Assembly (NCBI GenBank): GCA_937928385.1
Contig: CALEZD010000017.1
Location: forward strand, 1-24,797
Length of the DNA stretch: 24,797 nucleotides
Direction: 5' to 3'
Source: an uncultured Bacteroidota bacterium
Lineage (GTDB): Bacteria; Bacteroidota; Bacteroidia; Chitinophagales; Chitinophagaceae
Below are positions 15,531 through 22,480 of the stretch, in pieces. The notes below the pieces were generated by a model that saw only the letters and a program-made list of their open reading frames with translations, was not told where the DNA came from and searched no databases. Both the position numbers and the translations under genes were made by a program. Numbering within the stretch: the first letter of the stretch is position 1; each line of letters begins with the position of its first letter.

Positions 15531-15623
15531 ATGACAATTCACTTTAAAAATCTGCGTTATGTATGAATTGTCATAAAACTTACATTTTTAGTGACTATAT
15601 ATCCGCTGTTTATGAATTGTCAT
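15531..15623. promoter_or_regulatory. Three copies of TGAATTGTCAT, candidate operator
   Basis: ATGACAATTCA (inverted copy) at 15531-15541, and TGAATTGTCAT at 15564-15574 and 15613-15623. The two direct copies extend to TATGAATTGTCAT. They occupy the divergent space between tRNA-Leu and the orphan OmpR-type regulator, all upstream of the regulator's ATG at 15659. Repetition of an 11-mer three times in 93 bases suggests a binding site, perhaps autoregulatory (inference). Confidence 0.55.
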
Positions 15624-15658
15624 TAACTTCATGTTTAGAAATCAAAACCCACCGAATT

Positions 15659-16369
15659 ATGATACGCAAAGAAACCAAAGCCAGCATACTGGTAGTAGAA
15701 GACGAAGAAAGCCTGCGCGAAGCGCTGAAACTGAACCTGGAACTGGAAGGTTATGAAGTAACTACAGTTGACAACGGCCCCGATGTCCTCAAAGTAGTCA
15801 AGAATGAATACTTCGACCTGATAATACTGGACATCATGCTGCCGGATATGGACGGGATAACCGTATGCGAAACCATCCGTATGCAGCATAACGATGTGCC
15901 TATTATGTTCCTTTCGGCACGCAATAGCAGCGCCGATAAGGTAGAGGGCCTGAAAAAAGGCGGCGACGATTACCTTACCAAACCCTTCAACCTGGAGGAA
16001 CTGCTGCTAAGGGTGCAAAAACTGATAGTAAAGAACAAAAAGATCCATGACCCCCATGCCGTACCTGACGTTTACCAGTTTTCCGGAGGTAAAATAGACT
16101 TTGCCGCCCACGAATGCACAGATCACACCGGCGCCAAGCAGGAACTGAGCAAAAAAGAAGCCGCCCTGCTGAAACTGCTGATAGAACACGAGGGGCAGGT
16201 AGTATCGCGTGAGCACATATTACAGATAGTTTGGGGCTACAATGTTTACCCTACTACACGCACTATCGACAACTTTATCCTCAACTTCAGGAAGTATTTT
16301 GAAGCCGATAGCCGTAACCCGAAACACTTCCATTCCGTAAGGGGGATTGGATATAAGTTTACGGCATAA
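15659..16369 (+). CDS. Orphan OmpR/PhoB-family response regulator
   Basis: A 236-residue response regulator from the ATG at 15659 (MIRKETKASILVVEDEE). An in-frame start 32 codons upstream would translate the repeat-containing promoter region and is rejected. Receiver motifs: E14-D15-E16, phospho-acceptor Asp58 in LIILDIMLPDMDG, Ser86 in place of the more common Thr, and Lys108 in LTKPF. The winged-helix output domain (about 135-235) has LSKKEAALLKLLIEHEGQVVSRE, TRTIDNFILNFRKYF and the final VRGIGYKF. No histidine kinase is beside it, so the partner is elsewhere. The upstream TGAATTGTCAT copies are its most likely regulatory sites. Confidence 0.93.
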   Translation: MIRKETKASILVVEDEESLREALKLNLELEGYEVTTVDNGPDVLKVVKNEYFDLIILDIMLPDMDGITVCETIRMQHNDVPIMFLSARNSSADKVEGLKKGGDDYLTKPFNLEELLLRVQKLIVKNKKIHDPHAVPDVYQFSGGKIDFAAHECTDHTGAKQELSKKEAALLKLLIEHEGQVVSREHILQIVWGYNVYPTTRTIDNFILNFRKYFEADSRNPKHFHSVRGIGYKFTA

Positions 16370-16431
16370 TTGCACCTTTAAAACTTTTTAGTATTTTCAT
16401 AGCCGAATTTACTTGAAAGAAACATCCTGAC

Positions 16432-16749
16432 ATGCGTAAATATTTGTTTAGTGCACTATTATTAGCATTGGTGGCGGTAGCGTCCTGCAACAAGGACAAG
16501 AACCTGGTGAAAGCTACAGTAGTAGATACCGGCGACCTGGCTGCCAACGGCTGCGGTTACCTGCTGAAACTGGAAGGTGAGGAAAAGCCTGTGCGTCCCC
16601 ATAACCTGCCTACCGCTTATATGCACGACGGTTTTAAAGTAAAAGTGAAATTTGACCGCGATGGGAACGGTGCTGTTTGTTCAGTATATCCCCAACACGA
16701 GTTCATCGAGGTTATTCAACTGACCATCATCAAGGCTGATCTGGATTAA
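16432..16749 (+). CDS. Small lipoprotein of unknown function
   Basis: A 105-residue predicted lipoprotein: hydrophobic signal with lipobox VASC (Cys19). The mature part of about 86 residues has a strand-rich pattern, TVVDTGDLAANGCGYLLKLE and FKVKVKFDRDGNGAVCSVYP, and two further cysteines (41 and 83) that could form a disulfide in the periplasm. I do not recognise a named family. The gene stands 62 bases after the orphan response regulator on the same strand and has its own strong terminator. Confidence 0.75.
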   Translation: MRKYLFSALLLALVAVASCNKDKNLVKATVVDTGDLAANGCGYLLKLEGEEKPVRPHNLPTAYMHDGFKVKVKFDRDGNGAVCSVYPQHEFIEVIQLTIIKADLD

Positions 16750-16774
16750 TACGGGATTGCCTTTGGAAGATATG

Positions 16775-16802
16775 AACCACTGCACATCGCAGTGGTTTTT
16801 TT
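16775..16802 (+). terminator. Terminator after the small lipoprotein gene
   Basis: A perfect 9-bp stem (AACCACTGC at 16775-16783 pairing with 16789-16797), loop ACATC, and a run of seven T to 16802. The T run overlaps the stop end of the convergent reductase gene. Confidence 0.92.
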
Positions 16803-17886
16803 ATCGCTGGTCAAAATCAACTACTACCCTGTCAGTACGGGGGTGCGACTGGCAGGTAAGGACAAAACCCTTCTCTACCTCATCAGGTTCCAGGGCGTAG
16901 TTTACTTCCATTTCCACCTTGCCTTCTGTTACCCTGGCACGGCAGGTGCAGCATACACCGCCTTTACAGGCAAAGGGCAGATCAGCACCCATTTTCAGTG
17001 CTGCATCCAGTATACTGTCGCCATTGTAAGGCAGGTCCATTTCGAACGTCGTACCATCCAGCGTGATACTCACTTTGCTTACTTTACCGGCATCGGCGGC
17101 ATGTTCCTTCACCCATTTTTCATGGGTAGCTTTGGGCTGGTCGGGAGAGGTGAAGAGCTCTATATGCACCTTGCCGCTGTCCATACCCAGGTCTACCAAT
17201 TGCTGGCGTACAGAGAGTATCATTTCTTCAGGACCGCATATAAAGGCCTCATCAACGGTATTAATATCTATGAGCTTATCGCAGAACTCGCGGCATTTTT
17301 CTGCGGTAATGCGGCCATTGAACAATGGCACGTCCATCATTTCCCTGCTCAGTATATGGTACACCCTCAGGCGCTGCATGTATTTATTTTTCAAAGCCTC
17401 AATAGCTTCGCGGAAGATAATCGTCCCTCGGCTTTTGTTGCCATATATCAATGTGAAGCTGCTTTCAGCATCCCCTTCCAGCACCTGCTTCATGATGCTC
17501 ATGACAGGTGTGATGCCACTACCGGCTACTATGGCCAGGTAGTGTTTATGCTTCACTTCTTTTTTCTTGAGAGTAAAATTGCCCATGGGCGCCATTACCT
17601 CCAGCACATCGCCGGGTTTCAACTCTGTATTGGCATAGGTAGAGAATTTTCCCTGCTCTACTTTTTTAATGGCCACACGCAGTTCGCAATCGTTGGGGCC
17701 CGCACATATAGAATAAGAGCGGCGAATCTCGGTTTCACCATCGTCGCGACGGAAAGTGAGGTATTGGCCGGGGACGAATACAAAATCCTTTGCCAGTTCT
17801 TCGGGCACTTCAAGGGCTACAGATACACAATCAGCCGTTTCCGGCTTAACATCTTTTACTTTTAAAGAATAAAACTTCACAGACAT
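16801..17886 (-). CDS. PaaE-like FAD/NAD(P)H reductase with C-terminal 2Fe-2S ferredoxin domain
   Basis: A 361-residue electron-transfer flavoprotein in three modules. An FAD-binding barrel (1-105) has RRSYSI (55-60) and FSTYANTELKPGD. An NAD(P)-binding domain (115-235) has AGSGITPVMSI (121-131) and a late FICGPEEMI. A plant-type 2Fe-2S ferredoxin domain (270-361) has Cys307, Cys312, Cys315 and Cys345 as cluster ligands in FACKGGVCCTC and LTCQSHP. The order and the ALEPDEVEKGFVLTCQSHP-like region are those of PaaE, the reductase of phenylacetyl-CoA epoxidase, and of related HCP/hydroxylase reductases. No paaABCD genes are nearby, so the partner oxygenase is unknown. It lies 77 bases downstream of mutL. 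Confidence 0.88.
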   Translation of the reverse strand: MSVKFYSLKVKDVKPETADCVSVALEVPEELAKDFVFVPGQYLTFRRDDGETEIRRSYSICAGPNDCELRVAIKKVEQGKFSTYANTELKPGDVLEVMAPMGNFTLKKKEVKHKHYLAIVAGSGITPVMSIMKQVLEGDAESSFTLIYGNKSRGTIIFREAIEALKNKYMQRLRVYHILSREMMDVPLFNGRITAEKCREFCDKLIDINTVDEAFICGPEEMILSVRQQLVDLGMDSGKVHIELFTSPDQPKATHEKWVKEHAADAGKVSKVSITLDGTTFEMDLPYNGDSILDAALKMGADLPFACKGGVCCTCRARVTEGKVEMEVNYALEPDEVEKGFVLTCQSHPRTDRVVVDFDQR

Positions 17887-17923
17887 CTCTTATCTTCTTC
17901 CGGGGTTTAAAAAAAATGTGGCG

Positions 17924-17931
17924 CGAAGGTA
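17924..17931 (-). promoter_or_regulatory. Possible -7 element (TACCTTCG) of the PaaE-like gene
   Basis: TACCTTCG on the minus strand differs at one base from TAnnTTTG and is 38 bases upstream of the ATG at 17886. No clear -33 box. It would give the reductase its own promoter, separate from mutL. Confidence 0.35.
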
Positions 17932-17963
17932 CATAAAAACGCCTATATATATAACAGTTATCG

Positions 17964-19790
17964 TCAATCTAACATTTTGTCCAATTCATCTTTCCGCAAC
18001 AAAGTAAATATCTTTTTTCCATCAGCCGTGTACTCCGGCTGGCTACATGCAAACAGTTCATCTATCAGGGCTTGCTGGTTCTCTTTCAGGTATATTGCTG
18101 ATGTATTGCGCGAAAGGCGTTTCGCCATATTGGCCAATAGTTTTTCAGAGCGTTGAGCCGTCACATCGGTAGCTTCATGCTTCAATTGCTCCAGCACATC
18201 ATCCAGCACATTCTTTTCATCGCCCGGCTGCAGGCCCGATGGTATGCCCTGCACTACAAAGGTATTTTTGCCAAAAGGTGATATATCGAAACCTATCCTT
18301 GCCAGGTCGCCCAGCACATCGCCCAGCAATATGGCATCCTGTGGCGACAACTCGTAAGATGTGGGGAACAATACCTGCTGTGAAGGGGCTTCACCTGTGT
18401 TCCATTGCTGTAACAGGCGCTCGTACCATATCCTTTCCTGCGCGCGACGTATGTGCACCATCATGATGCCCGACTTGACCGTAGTAGCCAGCAGGCTGCC
18501 CTGCACCAGCAATATATTATTAGCACCATCGGTTTTTTGTTCCGATTCGTTGCCATGCAGAGTGGGTGTAAGTGGTGGAACATCCTGTTGTACTGAGGGT
18601 GTGGTGGCTATTTCATACAATTCTTTCCAGCGTTTCAGGCTATCGTTCTTTTCTACAAAATGCGCCTGTCCCTTGTTGGCGAAAGTATTGCCGAGGTAAC
18701 CGCTTTGCGCACGGGTTTTGCTTTCTTCCGTAGTGGGTAGCTGCACCGAAGATAGCTGCTGTATCTCGGGGCTTAAAGAAAAATCGAGCGAGGGAGCGAT
18801 GTTGTAGCGCGCCAATGCGTGTTTTACGGCGGCATTCAGATAGGCGTACATCATCCTGTCGTCTTCAAACTTCACCTCCTGCTTGGTGGGGTGAACATTC
18901 ACATCTACACGGGCGGGGTCCACCTCCAGGAAGAGCACATAAAAAGGGAAAGATTCCTTTTCTATCAGCCCCTCGTAGGCATTGGTGACTGCGTGGTGCA
19001 GGTACGGGCTGCGTATATAACGGTTGTTGATAAAGAAAAACTGGTTGCCACGGGTGCGGGTAGCCGCTTCGGGCTTGCCGATGAAGCCGCTGATGTTCAG
19101 GAACTCCGTCTGTTCTTCTACAGGTACCAGGTTTTTAGTGTACGAGTTACCCAGCAGTTCTACTACCCTGGTCTTCAGATTGCCCGCAGTGAGGTGGAAC
19201 TGCTCTGTACCATTGTGGAACAGCCTGAAGGCTATGCCGGGGTGCGCCAGTGCCACACGGGTAAACTCATCTATAATATGCCTGAACTCGGTAGTATTAC
19301 TTTTAAGAAAATGCCTGCGGGCGGGTACGTTGAAGAACAGGTTTTTGACGCTGAGGCTGGTGCCCTGCGGGGCGGCGCAAGCCTCCTGTAGTTTTACCTC
19401 GGTGCCTTCTACCACTATGCGGCTGCCTACCTCGGCATCCTTTTTCATGGTCTTCAGCTCTACCTGGGCTACGGCGGCTATTGATGCCAGCGCCTCACCG
19501 CGGAAACCCATAGTACGTATGGAGAAAAGGTCGTTGATATCCCTGATTTTGGAAGTGGCGTGCCGCTCAAAGCTCATGCGGGCATCGGTGGGACTCATGC
19601 CGCAACCATTGTCCACCACCTGTATCAGTTCTTTGCCTGCGTCCTTTATTATCAGTTGTATATCCGTAGCACCGGCATCCACAGCGTTCTCCAGCATCTC
19701 CTTAACGGCCGATGCGGGGCGCTGTATGACCTCGCCAGCTGCTATCTGGTTAGCTATATGGTCTGATAATAAATGTATTATGTCCGGCAC
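17964..19790 (-). CDS. mutL: DNA mismatch repair protein MutL
   Basis: A 608-residue protein starting at a GTG at 19790 (PDIIHLLSDHIANQIAAGEV follows the start). The open frame extends to 20231, but that extension has no similarity to MutL and crosses a promoter-like box, so it is rejected. GHKL ATPase motifs: Glu31 and Asn35 in KEMLENAVDAGA, DNGCGM (60-65), GFRGEAL (95-101), and QGTSLSVKNLFFNVPAR. The dimerisation domain is at the C terminus. The endonuclease motif DQHAxxExxxxE is replaced by HIRRAQERIWYE (446-457), and the CPHGRP motif appears as a degenerate CSQPEYTADGKK (from 582). The protein may therefore lack nicking activity (inference). It couples mismatch recognition by MutS to downstream repair. 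Confidence 0.95.
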   Translation of the reverse strand: MPDIIHLLSDHIANQIAAGEVIQRPASAVKEMLENAVDAGATDIQLIIKDAGKELIQVVDNGCGMSPTDARMSFERHATSKIRDINDLFSIRTMGFRGEALASIAAVAQVELKTMKKDAEVGSRIVVEGTEVKLQEACAAPQGTSLSVKNLFFNVPARRHFLKSNTTEFRHIIDEFTRVALAHPGIAFRLFHNGTEQFHLTAGNLKTRVVELLGNSYTKNLVPVEEQTEFLNISGFIGKPEAATRTRGNQFFFINNRYIRSPYLHHAVTNAYEGLIEKESFPFYVLFLEVDPARVDVNVHPTKQEVKFEDDRMMYAYLNAAVKHALARYNIAPSLDFSLSPEIQQLSSVQLPTTEESKTRAQSGYLGNTFANKGQAHFVEKNDSLKRWKELYEIATTPSVQQDVPPLTPTLHGNESEQKTDGANNILLVQGSLLATTVKSGIMMVHIRRAQERIWYERLLQQWNTGEAPSQQVLFPTSYELSPQDAILLGDVLGDLARIGFDISPFGKNTFVVQGIPSGLQPGDEKNVLDDVLEQLKHEATDVTAQRSEKLLANMAKRLSRNTSAIYLKENQQALIDELFACSQPEYTADGKKIFTLLRKDELDKMLD

Positions 19791-19811
19791 TGTACTAAAA
19801 AATAATTCTGG

Positions 19812-19819
19812 CAAAGGTA
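19812..19819 (-). promoter_or_regulatory. -7 element TACCTTTG of mutL
   Basis: An exact TAnnTTTG match on the minus strand, 21 bases upstream of the GTG at 19790. It supports the short MutL start. No convincing -33 TTTG is present; that region is occupied by the 8-bp periodic array. Confidence 0.6.
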
Positions 19820-19913
19820 ATTGGTTAATGCCGTAATGCGATAATGTGCTAATGCGGCAATGCGTTAATTGGTTAATAAGATAAAATGGCAATAGGATCA
19901 ATGTGACAATCCT
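19817..19913. repeat. 8-bp periodic NNAATNNN array upstream of mutL
   Basis: Twelve consecutive degenerate octamers: GTAATTGG, TTAATGCC, GTAATGCG, ATAATGTG, CTAATGCG, GCAATGCG, TTAATTGG, TTAATAAG, ATAAAATG, GCAATAGG and, after a one-base slip, TCAATGTG and ACAATCCT. The AAT core keeps phase for almost 100 bases. It overlaps the mutL -7 box at one end. Function unknown. Confidence 0.65.
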
Positions 19914-20233
19914 GCCACAGCGGGATAAGCTGCTGGAATACGATAATAGGATATTCAATTTGTTAACTCCCCCTGGGTCGGGTTTAACTGTTTGCAATAT
20001 AGTGTGATTGCAAGTGATTGGTAATAAATGCATTGTGCACGGTTTGTTAACTTTTGCTAACTGATTAATGATTTTCTTTTGCGTTAGCGAGCTCGCAAGC
20101 TCGGTTGTTAACTCTGTACATGATTTTTTTGGGGAGGTGTATTTAATAAAAATCCCCCCGTGAGAGCGGAGGGATAAGTCTGTTAGTGGTTGGTACCCTT
20201 TTATATTCTTATGGGTTTTCATGGTTGTCATAT

Positions 20234-20335
20234 TTTACAATATCCGAATCCCGATAGCTACAGGGATGGGACAGGCGACGAGATTTACAATCCCGAAGTA
20301 TCAGGACAACAGTCCCGCACGAATAGGATTTACAA
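20234..20335. repeat. Spaced TTTACAA repeats
   Basis: TTTACAA occurs at 20234-20240, 20284-20290 and 20329-20335 (50 and 45 bases apart). The first two are followed by a CCCGA-containing stretch, and the longer match to the second copy is ATTTACAATCCCG. It looks like a degraded intergenic repeat unit; no coding function seen. Confidence 0.4.
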
Positions 20336-20376
20336 CAAAAATACAACTTTAATTTAATTTTATCAAATAAAAATTT

Positions 20377-20447
20377 CCCCAGGAGCAGTCCGGCGGTAGG
20401 CGGGTGAGTCCCTGTTCAGAAGACTCGCCCTGGAGTAAAAAACTCTT
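20377..20447 (+). other. Hairpin-rich intergenic element before the small membrane ORF
   Basis: A 9-bp stem with one G-T pair (20402-20410 with 20422-20430, loop of 11) is followed by a weak GAGT/ACTC stem (20433-20445). CCAGG at 20379-20383 could alternatively pair with CCTGG at 20429-20433. It does not match a riboswitch class I know. It may be a leader structure or a repeat. Confidence 0.35.
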
Positions 20448-20524
20448 CCTTTATGTTGAGATATTCTGACAAGCATTTAATATCTTTAAAGCATTACGTT
20501 GATATTCAAACTAAAAAAAAATCC

Positions 20525-20665
20525 ATGAACTATCATATTGTCATACACGACATTCATGTCCCTGGTTTTAACCTAAACATACTTGGCTGGATTGCCCTCT
20601 CCGCCCTGGTATCTTATTTTATAATAAATATACTGATTGGCTTTTTCAGAAAAGATGCCAAATAG
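20525..20665 (+). CDS. Possible small single-pass membrane protein
   Basis: A 46-residue ORF from the ATG at 20525 (MNYHIVIHDIHVPGFN). A hydrophobic segment at about residues 19-39 (LGWIALSALVSYFIINILIG) is followed by FFRKDAK, consistent with a single membrane helix and a cytoplasmic basic tail. An upstream in-frame ATG at 20453 would add 24 residues but runs through a poly-A stretch and is less likely. No family recognised. It converges on the interrupted response regulator gene. Coding status is uncertain, but the composition is more protein-like than the surrounding frames. Confidence 0.4.
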   Translation: MNYHIVIHDIHVPGFNLNILGWIALSALVSYFIINILIGFFRKDAK

Positions 20666-20693
20666 CTAAGGCATTGCAGCAGGAACCGAGTAT

Positions 20694-21350
20694 TCAAGCA
20701 GGTACCTTTTCAGCCACCAGGCCGGTAAATAAGGCAAAGCTGGCGAGGCCGGTACGGGTTTTTACATTGAATTTCTTTCACAGGCTGTCACGGTAGCCTT
20801 CTACTGTGCGTATGCCGGCGTTCATTTTGTCTGCTATCTCCCGGTAACTCAGGTCGCTGCAGCAATAGGGCAGAAACTCCTTTTCCCTGTCGGTAAGCGG
20901 CGGATAAACTGATTCGCCATGCAATGCTTTAAATAATATTTCAGCGTCTATATCCTCGTGGTAAAAGCCATGGATATATACCTGCTCGATGGCTTTGAGG
21001 AGCGTATCTGCATCCTGCCCTTTGGTAATGTACCCCCTCGCGCCGTTGCGCAGCATATTGATGATGCAATATTCATCATCCAGCATGGTGAGTGCAATTG
21101 TTTTAAGCTTTGGCCATCTATCACGTATGGTATTTGCTGTTTCGTAGCCGTTCATAGGCTTCATGGATATATCCAGTATGCAGATATCGGGGAATTGGTG
21201 AGCGGTAGATAGCTGCTCTAACAGTTCTTGTCCGTTAGCTGCCTCGATTATGAACCGGATATGTTTATAAGGCTGTAATTGAGCAATAACTCCATTGCGG
21301 AACATGGCATGGTCGTCGGCGATGGCTACGTAAATAGGTAGTTTGTTCAT
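20694..21350 (-). pseudogene. NarL/FixJ-type response regulator interrupted by an in-frame UGA
   Basis: A response regulator whose reading frame runs 190 residues from 21350 to a TGA at 20778-20780. It then continues in the same frame for 27 more codons (KKFNVKTRTGLASFALFTGL, then VAEKVPA) to a second TGA at 20694. Together they make a full-length family member of about 218 residues. Receiver motifs: D12-D13, phospho-acceptor Asp60 in ICILDIS, Thr88, Lys110. The LuxR-type HTH begins at LTDREKEFL (152), with YREIADKMNAGIRTVEGYRDSL holding the recognition helix. The stop removes only the last (dimerisation) helix. It may be a recent nonsense mutation, a sequencing error, or a shortened but active protein. 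No kinase gene is adjacent. Confidence 0.8.
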
Positions 21351-21459
21351 TGATAGTTAGATTATGGTTACGATGTAAATATATATAGCAGGTTGTGAAG
21401 AATTGCTTAAAAAATGTAAAATCTGCAAGAATAATTGCGGTAAAACCCATACAACCCGG

Positions 21460-21494
21460 TGGGAAAACCACATAAATAATACCGTTTTTTCCCA
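21460..21494. promoter_or_regulatory. Inverted repeat TGGGAAAA-N19-TTTTCCCA
   Basis: Perfect 8-base arms at 21460-21467 and 21487-21494, in the divergent space between the response regulator and the small secreted protein gene. It lies just before the plus-strand -7-like box at 21509. A candidate operator for either gene. Confidence 0.45.
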
Positions 21495-21508
21495 AAGGGG
21501 TTAATTGC

Positions 21509-21516
21509 TACGTTTG
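21509..21516 (+). promoter_or_regulatory. -7 element TACGTTTG before the small secreted proteins
   Basis: An exact TAnnTTTG match. The position 19 bases upstream holds TTTT rather than TTTG. A transcript from here would have a leader of roughly 115 bases containing two palindromes (21536-21552 and 21555-21566). Confidence 0.5.
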
Positions 21517-21535
21517 GTTTGCAATTATCAGAAAC

Positions 21536-21566
21536 TCCCGCCGCTGGCGGGACAAACCGGCCGGTT
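21536..21566. repeat. Two adjacent palindromes in the leader
   Basis: TCCCGCC-GCT-GGCGGGA (21536-21552, 7-bp arms) resembles the palindrome at 7095-7109. It is followed by the 12-bp perfect palindrome AACCGGCCGGTT (21555-21566). They are GC-rich islands in AT-rich surroundings, perhaps RNA hairpins or dispersed repeats. Confidence 0.5.
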
Positions 21567-21637
21567 GAAATGATAATTTAAATATTATAATTCATTTCTT
21601 CAAAAAAGGTAGGGCTTACCTAATAAGCCAAAATTTT

Positions 21638-22021
21638 ATGAAAAAGCTACTATTATCATTAATAGTTCTTGTTTTTTTTGGTGCACTTAATAATGTAATT
21701 GCAAAAAAGATTCAGACATCAAAATTTAACCCGTCGCCACAAGGTACTTATGCTAAACCTACTGAGCATCACAATCCTGCAACTGATTACCACAGCCTTG
21801 CATGTGATGGGCCGGGGAGTTATGAATGCAAATGGGAAACCAGCCCCTGGAGTAAAATGGTGGTGTATGACGAGATAGAAAATGATGTAGCAAACAACAT
21901 TGGTAGCGGTGTTCTCACTGGCTCATATGTTATGGAAGAAGAAGAAGAGACAATAGTTGTTACATGGAACGCTACATCTCTTGTGGACTACTCTTTTGAA
22001 CTTGATATTAGCGAAAATTAA
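21638..22021 (+). CDS. Small secreted protein A with C-x7-C motif
   Basis: A 127-residue protein with a signal peptide (MKKLLLSLIVLVFFGAL, cleavage probably after VIA at 20-22). The mature part has a Pro/His-rich segment (30-50), then LACDGPGSYECKW with Cys56 and Cys64 spaced C-x7-C, and a strand-rich end with GVLTGSYV, an EEEEE-rich turn, VVTWNATS and YSFELDI. It is related to the next gene through the C(D/N)GxGxxxC motif and the G-x-L-x-G ... TWNA-x-S ... Y-x-x-E pattern. No known family recognised. The two genes are 35 bases apart and probably co-transcribed. The local sequence is AT-rich. Confidence 0.75.
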   Translation: MKKLLLSLIVLVFFGALNNVIAKKIQTSKFNPSPQGTYAKPTEHHNPATDYHSLACDGPGSYECKWETSPWSKMVVYDEIENDVANNIGSGVLTGSYVMEEEEETIVVTWNATSLVDYSFELDISEN

Positions 22022-22056
22022 TCAATAATACTTATAAACAATTAAACAAACGAATT

Positions 22057-22440
22057 ATGCTAAAGAAAATATTATTCGCCCTATTGGGTATTATAGTAGT
22101 AAACTATTCATGGGGTAAAAATCTAAACTATTACGACTGCATACAAACTGATACTACCCCATATGGATGTGCAAATAAAAATGAAAACACAGAACCCAAT
22201 TTATTCGGGGGGATTAATTACCTTCTCAGGTGTAATGGTGCAGGGTTGGTTATATGTCAGTTTAGTGACGGAGAGTGTCCGCCAATAGTAATCCAGACTA
22301 TTGACGACATCGAAGAACAGATATATGTGGATGGGATACTGTTTGGAACTGTAACTGAATCATGGGGCAGTTATACCTGGAACGCCCAAAGCACATCAAC
22401 ATTTGAGTATACCATTGAATATGAATTTGACGAGGAATAA
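22057..22440 (+). CDS. Small secreted protein B, paralogue of A
   Basis: A 127-residue protein, the same length as its neighbour. The signal peptide is MLKKILFALLGIIVVNYSWG, cleavage near residue 20. The mature part has five cysteines (28, 38, 59, 67, 74); Cys59 and Cys67 form the shared C-x7-C motif in RCNGAGLVICQF. The end, DGILFGTVTESWGSYTWNAQ then YTIEYEFDEE, mirrors protein A. Extra cysteines suggest disulfides outside the cytoplasm. Function unknown. Bacteroidota often encode short exported proteins (for example NVEALA-type) beside larger exported beta-propeller proteins; the layout here is analogous, but I do not claim the same family. Confidence 0.75.
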   Translation: MLKKILFALLGIIVVNYSWGKNLNYYDCIQTDTTPYGCANKNENTEPNLFGGINYLLRCNGAGLVICQFSDGECPPIVIQTIDDIEEQIYVDGILFGTVTESWGSYTWNAQSTSTFEYTIEYEFDEE

Positions 22441-22480
22441 ATACATAAGTTTGTAACTTATACTTTGTCTATAGACTTTT

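Larger units (their letters stand above)
19791..20524. other. Gene-poor 734-base intergenic region
   Basis: No convincing gene. From left to right it holds the mutL promoter box, the octamer array (19817-19913), an inverted repeat CGAGCTCGCAAGCTCG near 20087-20102, three spaced TTTACAA copies (20234-20335) with GC-rich material between, and a hairpin-rich stretch (20377-20447) just before the small membrane ORF. Open frames here look like chance extensions. Confidence 0.6.

Noticed and set aside
15321..15542. Minus-strand open frame across tRNA-Leu
   Set aside because: It overlaps the complete tRNA gene and its promoter; not a protein gene.
15563..15658. Upstream extension of the orphan response regulator
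   Set aside because: The added 32 residues are encoded by the repeat-containing promoter region. The receiver domain begins normally after the ATG at 15659.
16792..17865. Long plus-strand open frame (357 codons) opposite the PaaE-like gene
   Set aside because: It is the antisense of a clear flavin/2Fe-2S reductase; its translation is rich in His, Tyr and Phe as expected for a shadow frame.
19024..19836. Plus-strand open frame (270 codons) opposite mutL
   Set aside because: Antisense of the conserved ATPase domain; no independent motif.
19791..20231. N-terminal extension of the MutL reading frame to 755 residues
   Set aside because: MutL proteins begin at the IIHLLSDHIANQIAAGEV segment. The extension lacks similarity, contains the octamer array and crosses the TACCTTTG box; a GTG at 19790 fits.
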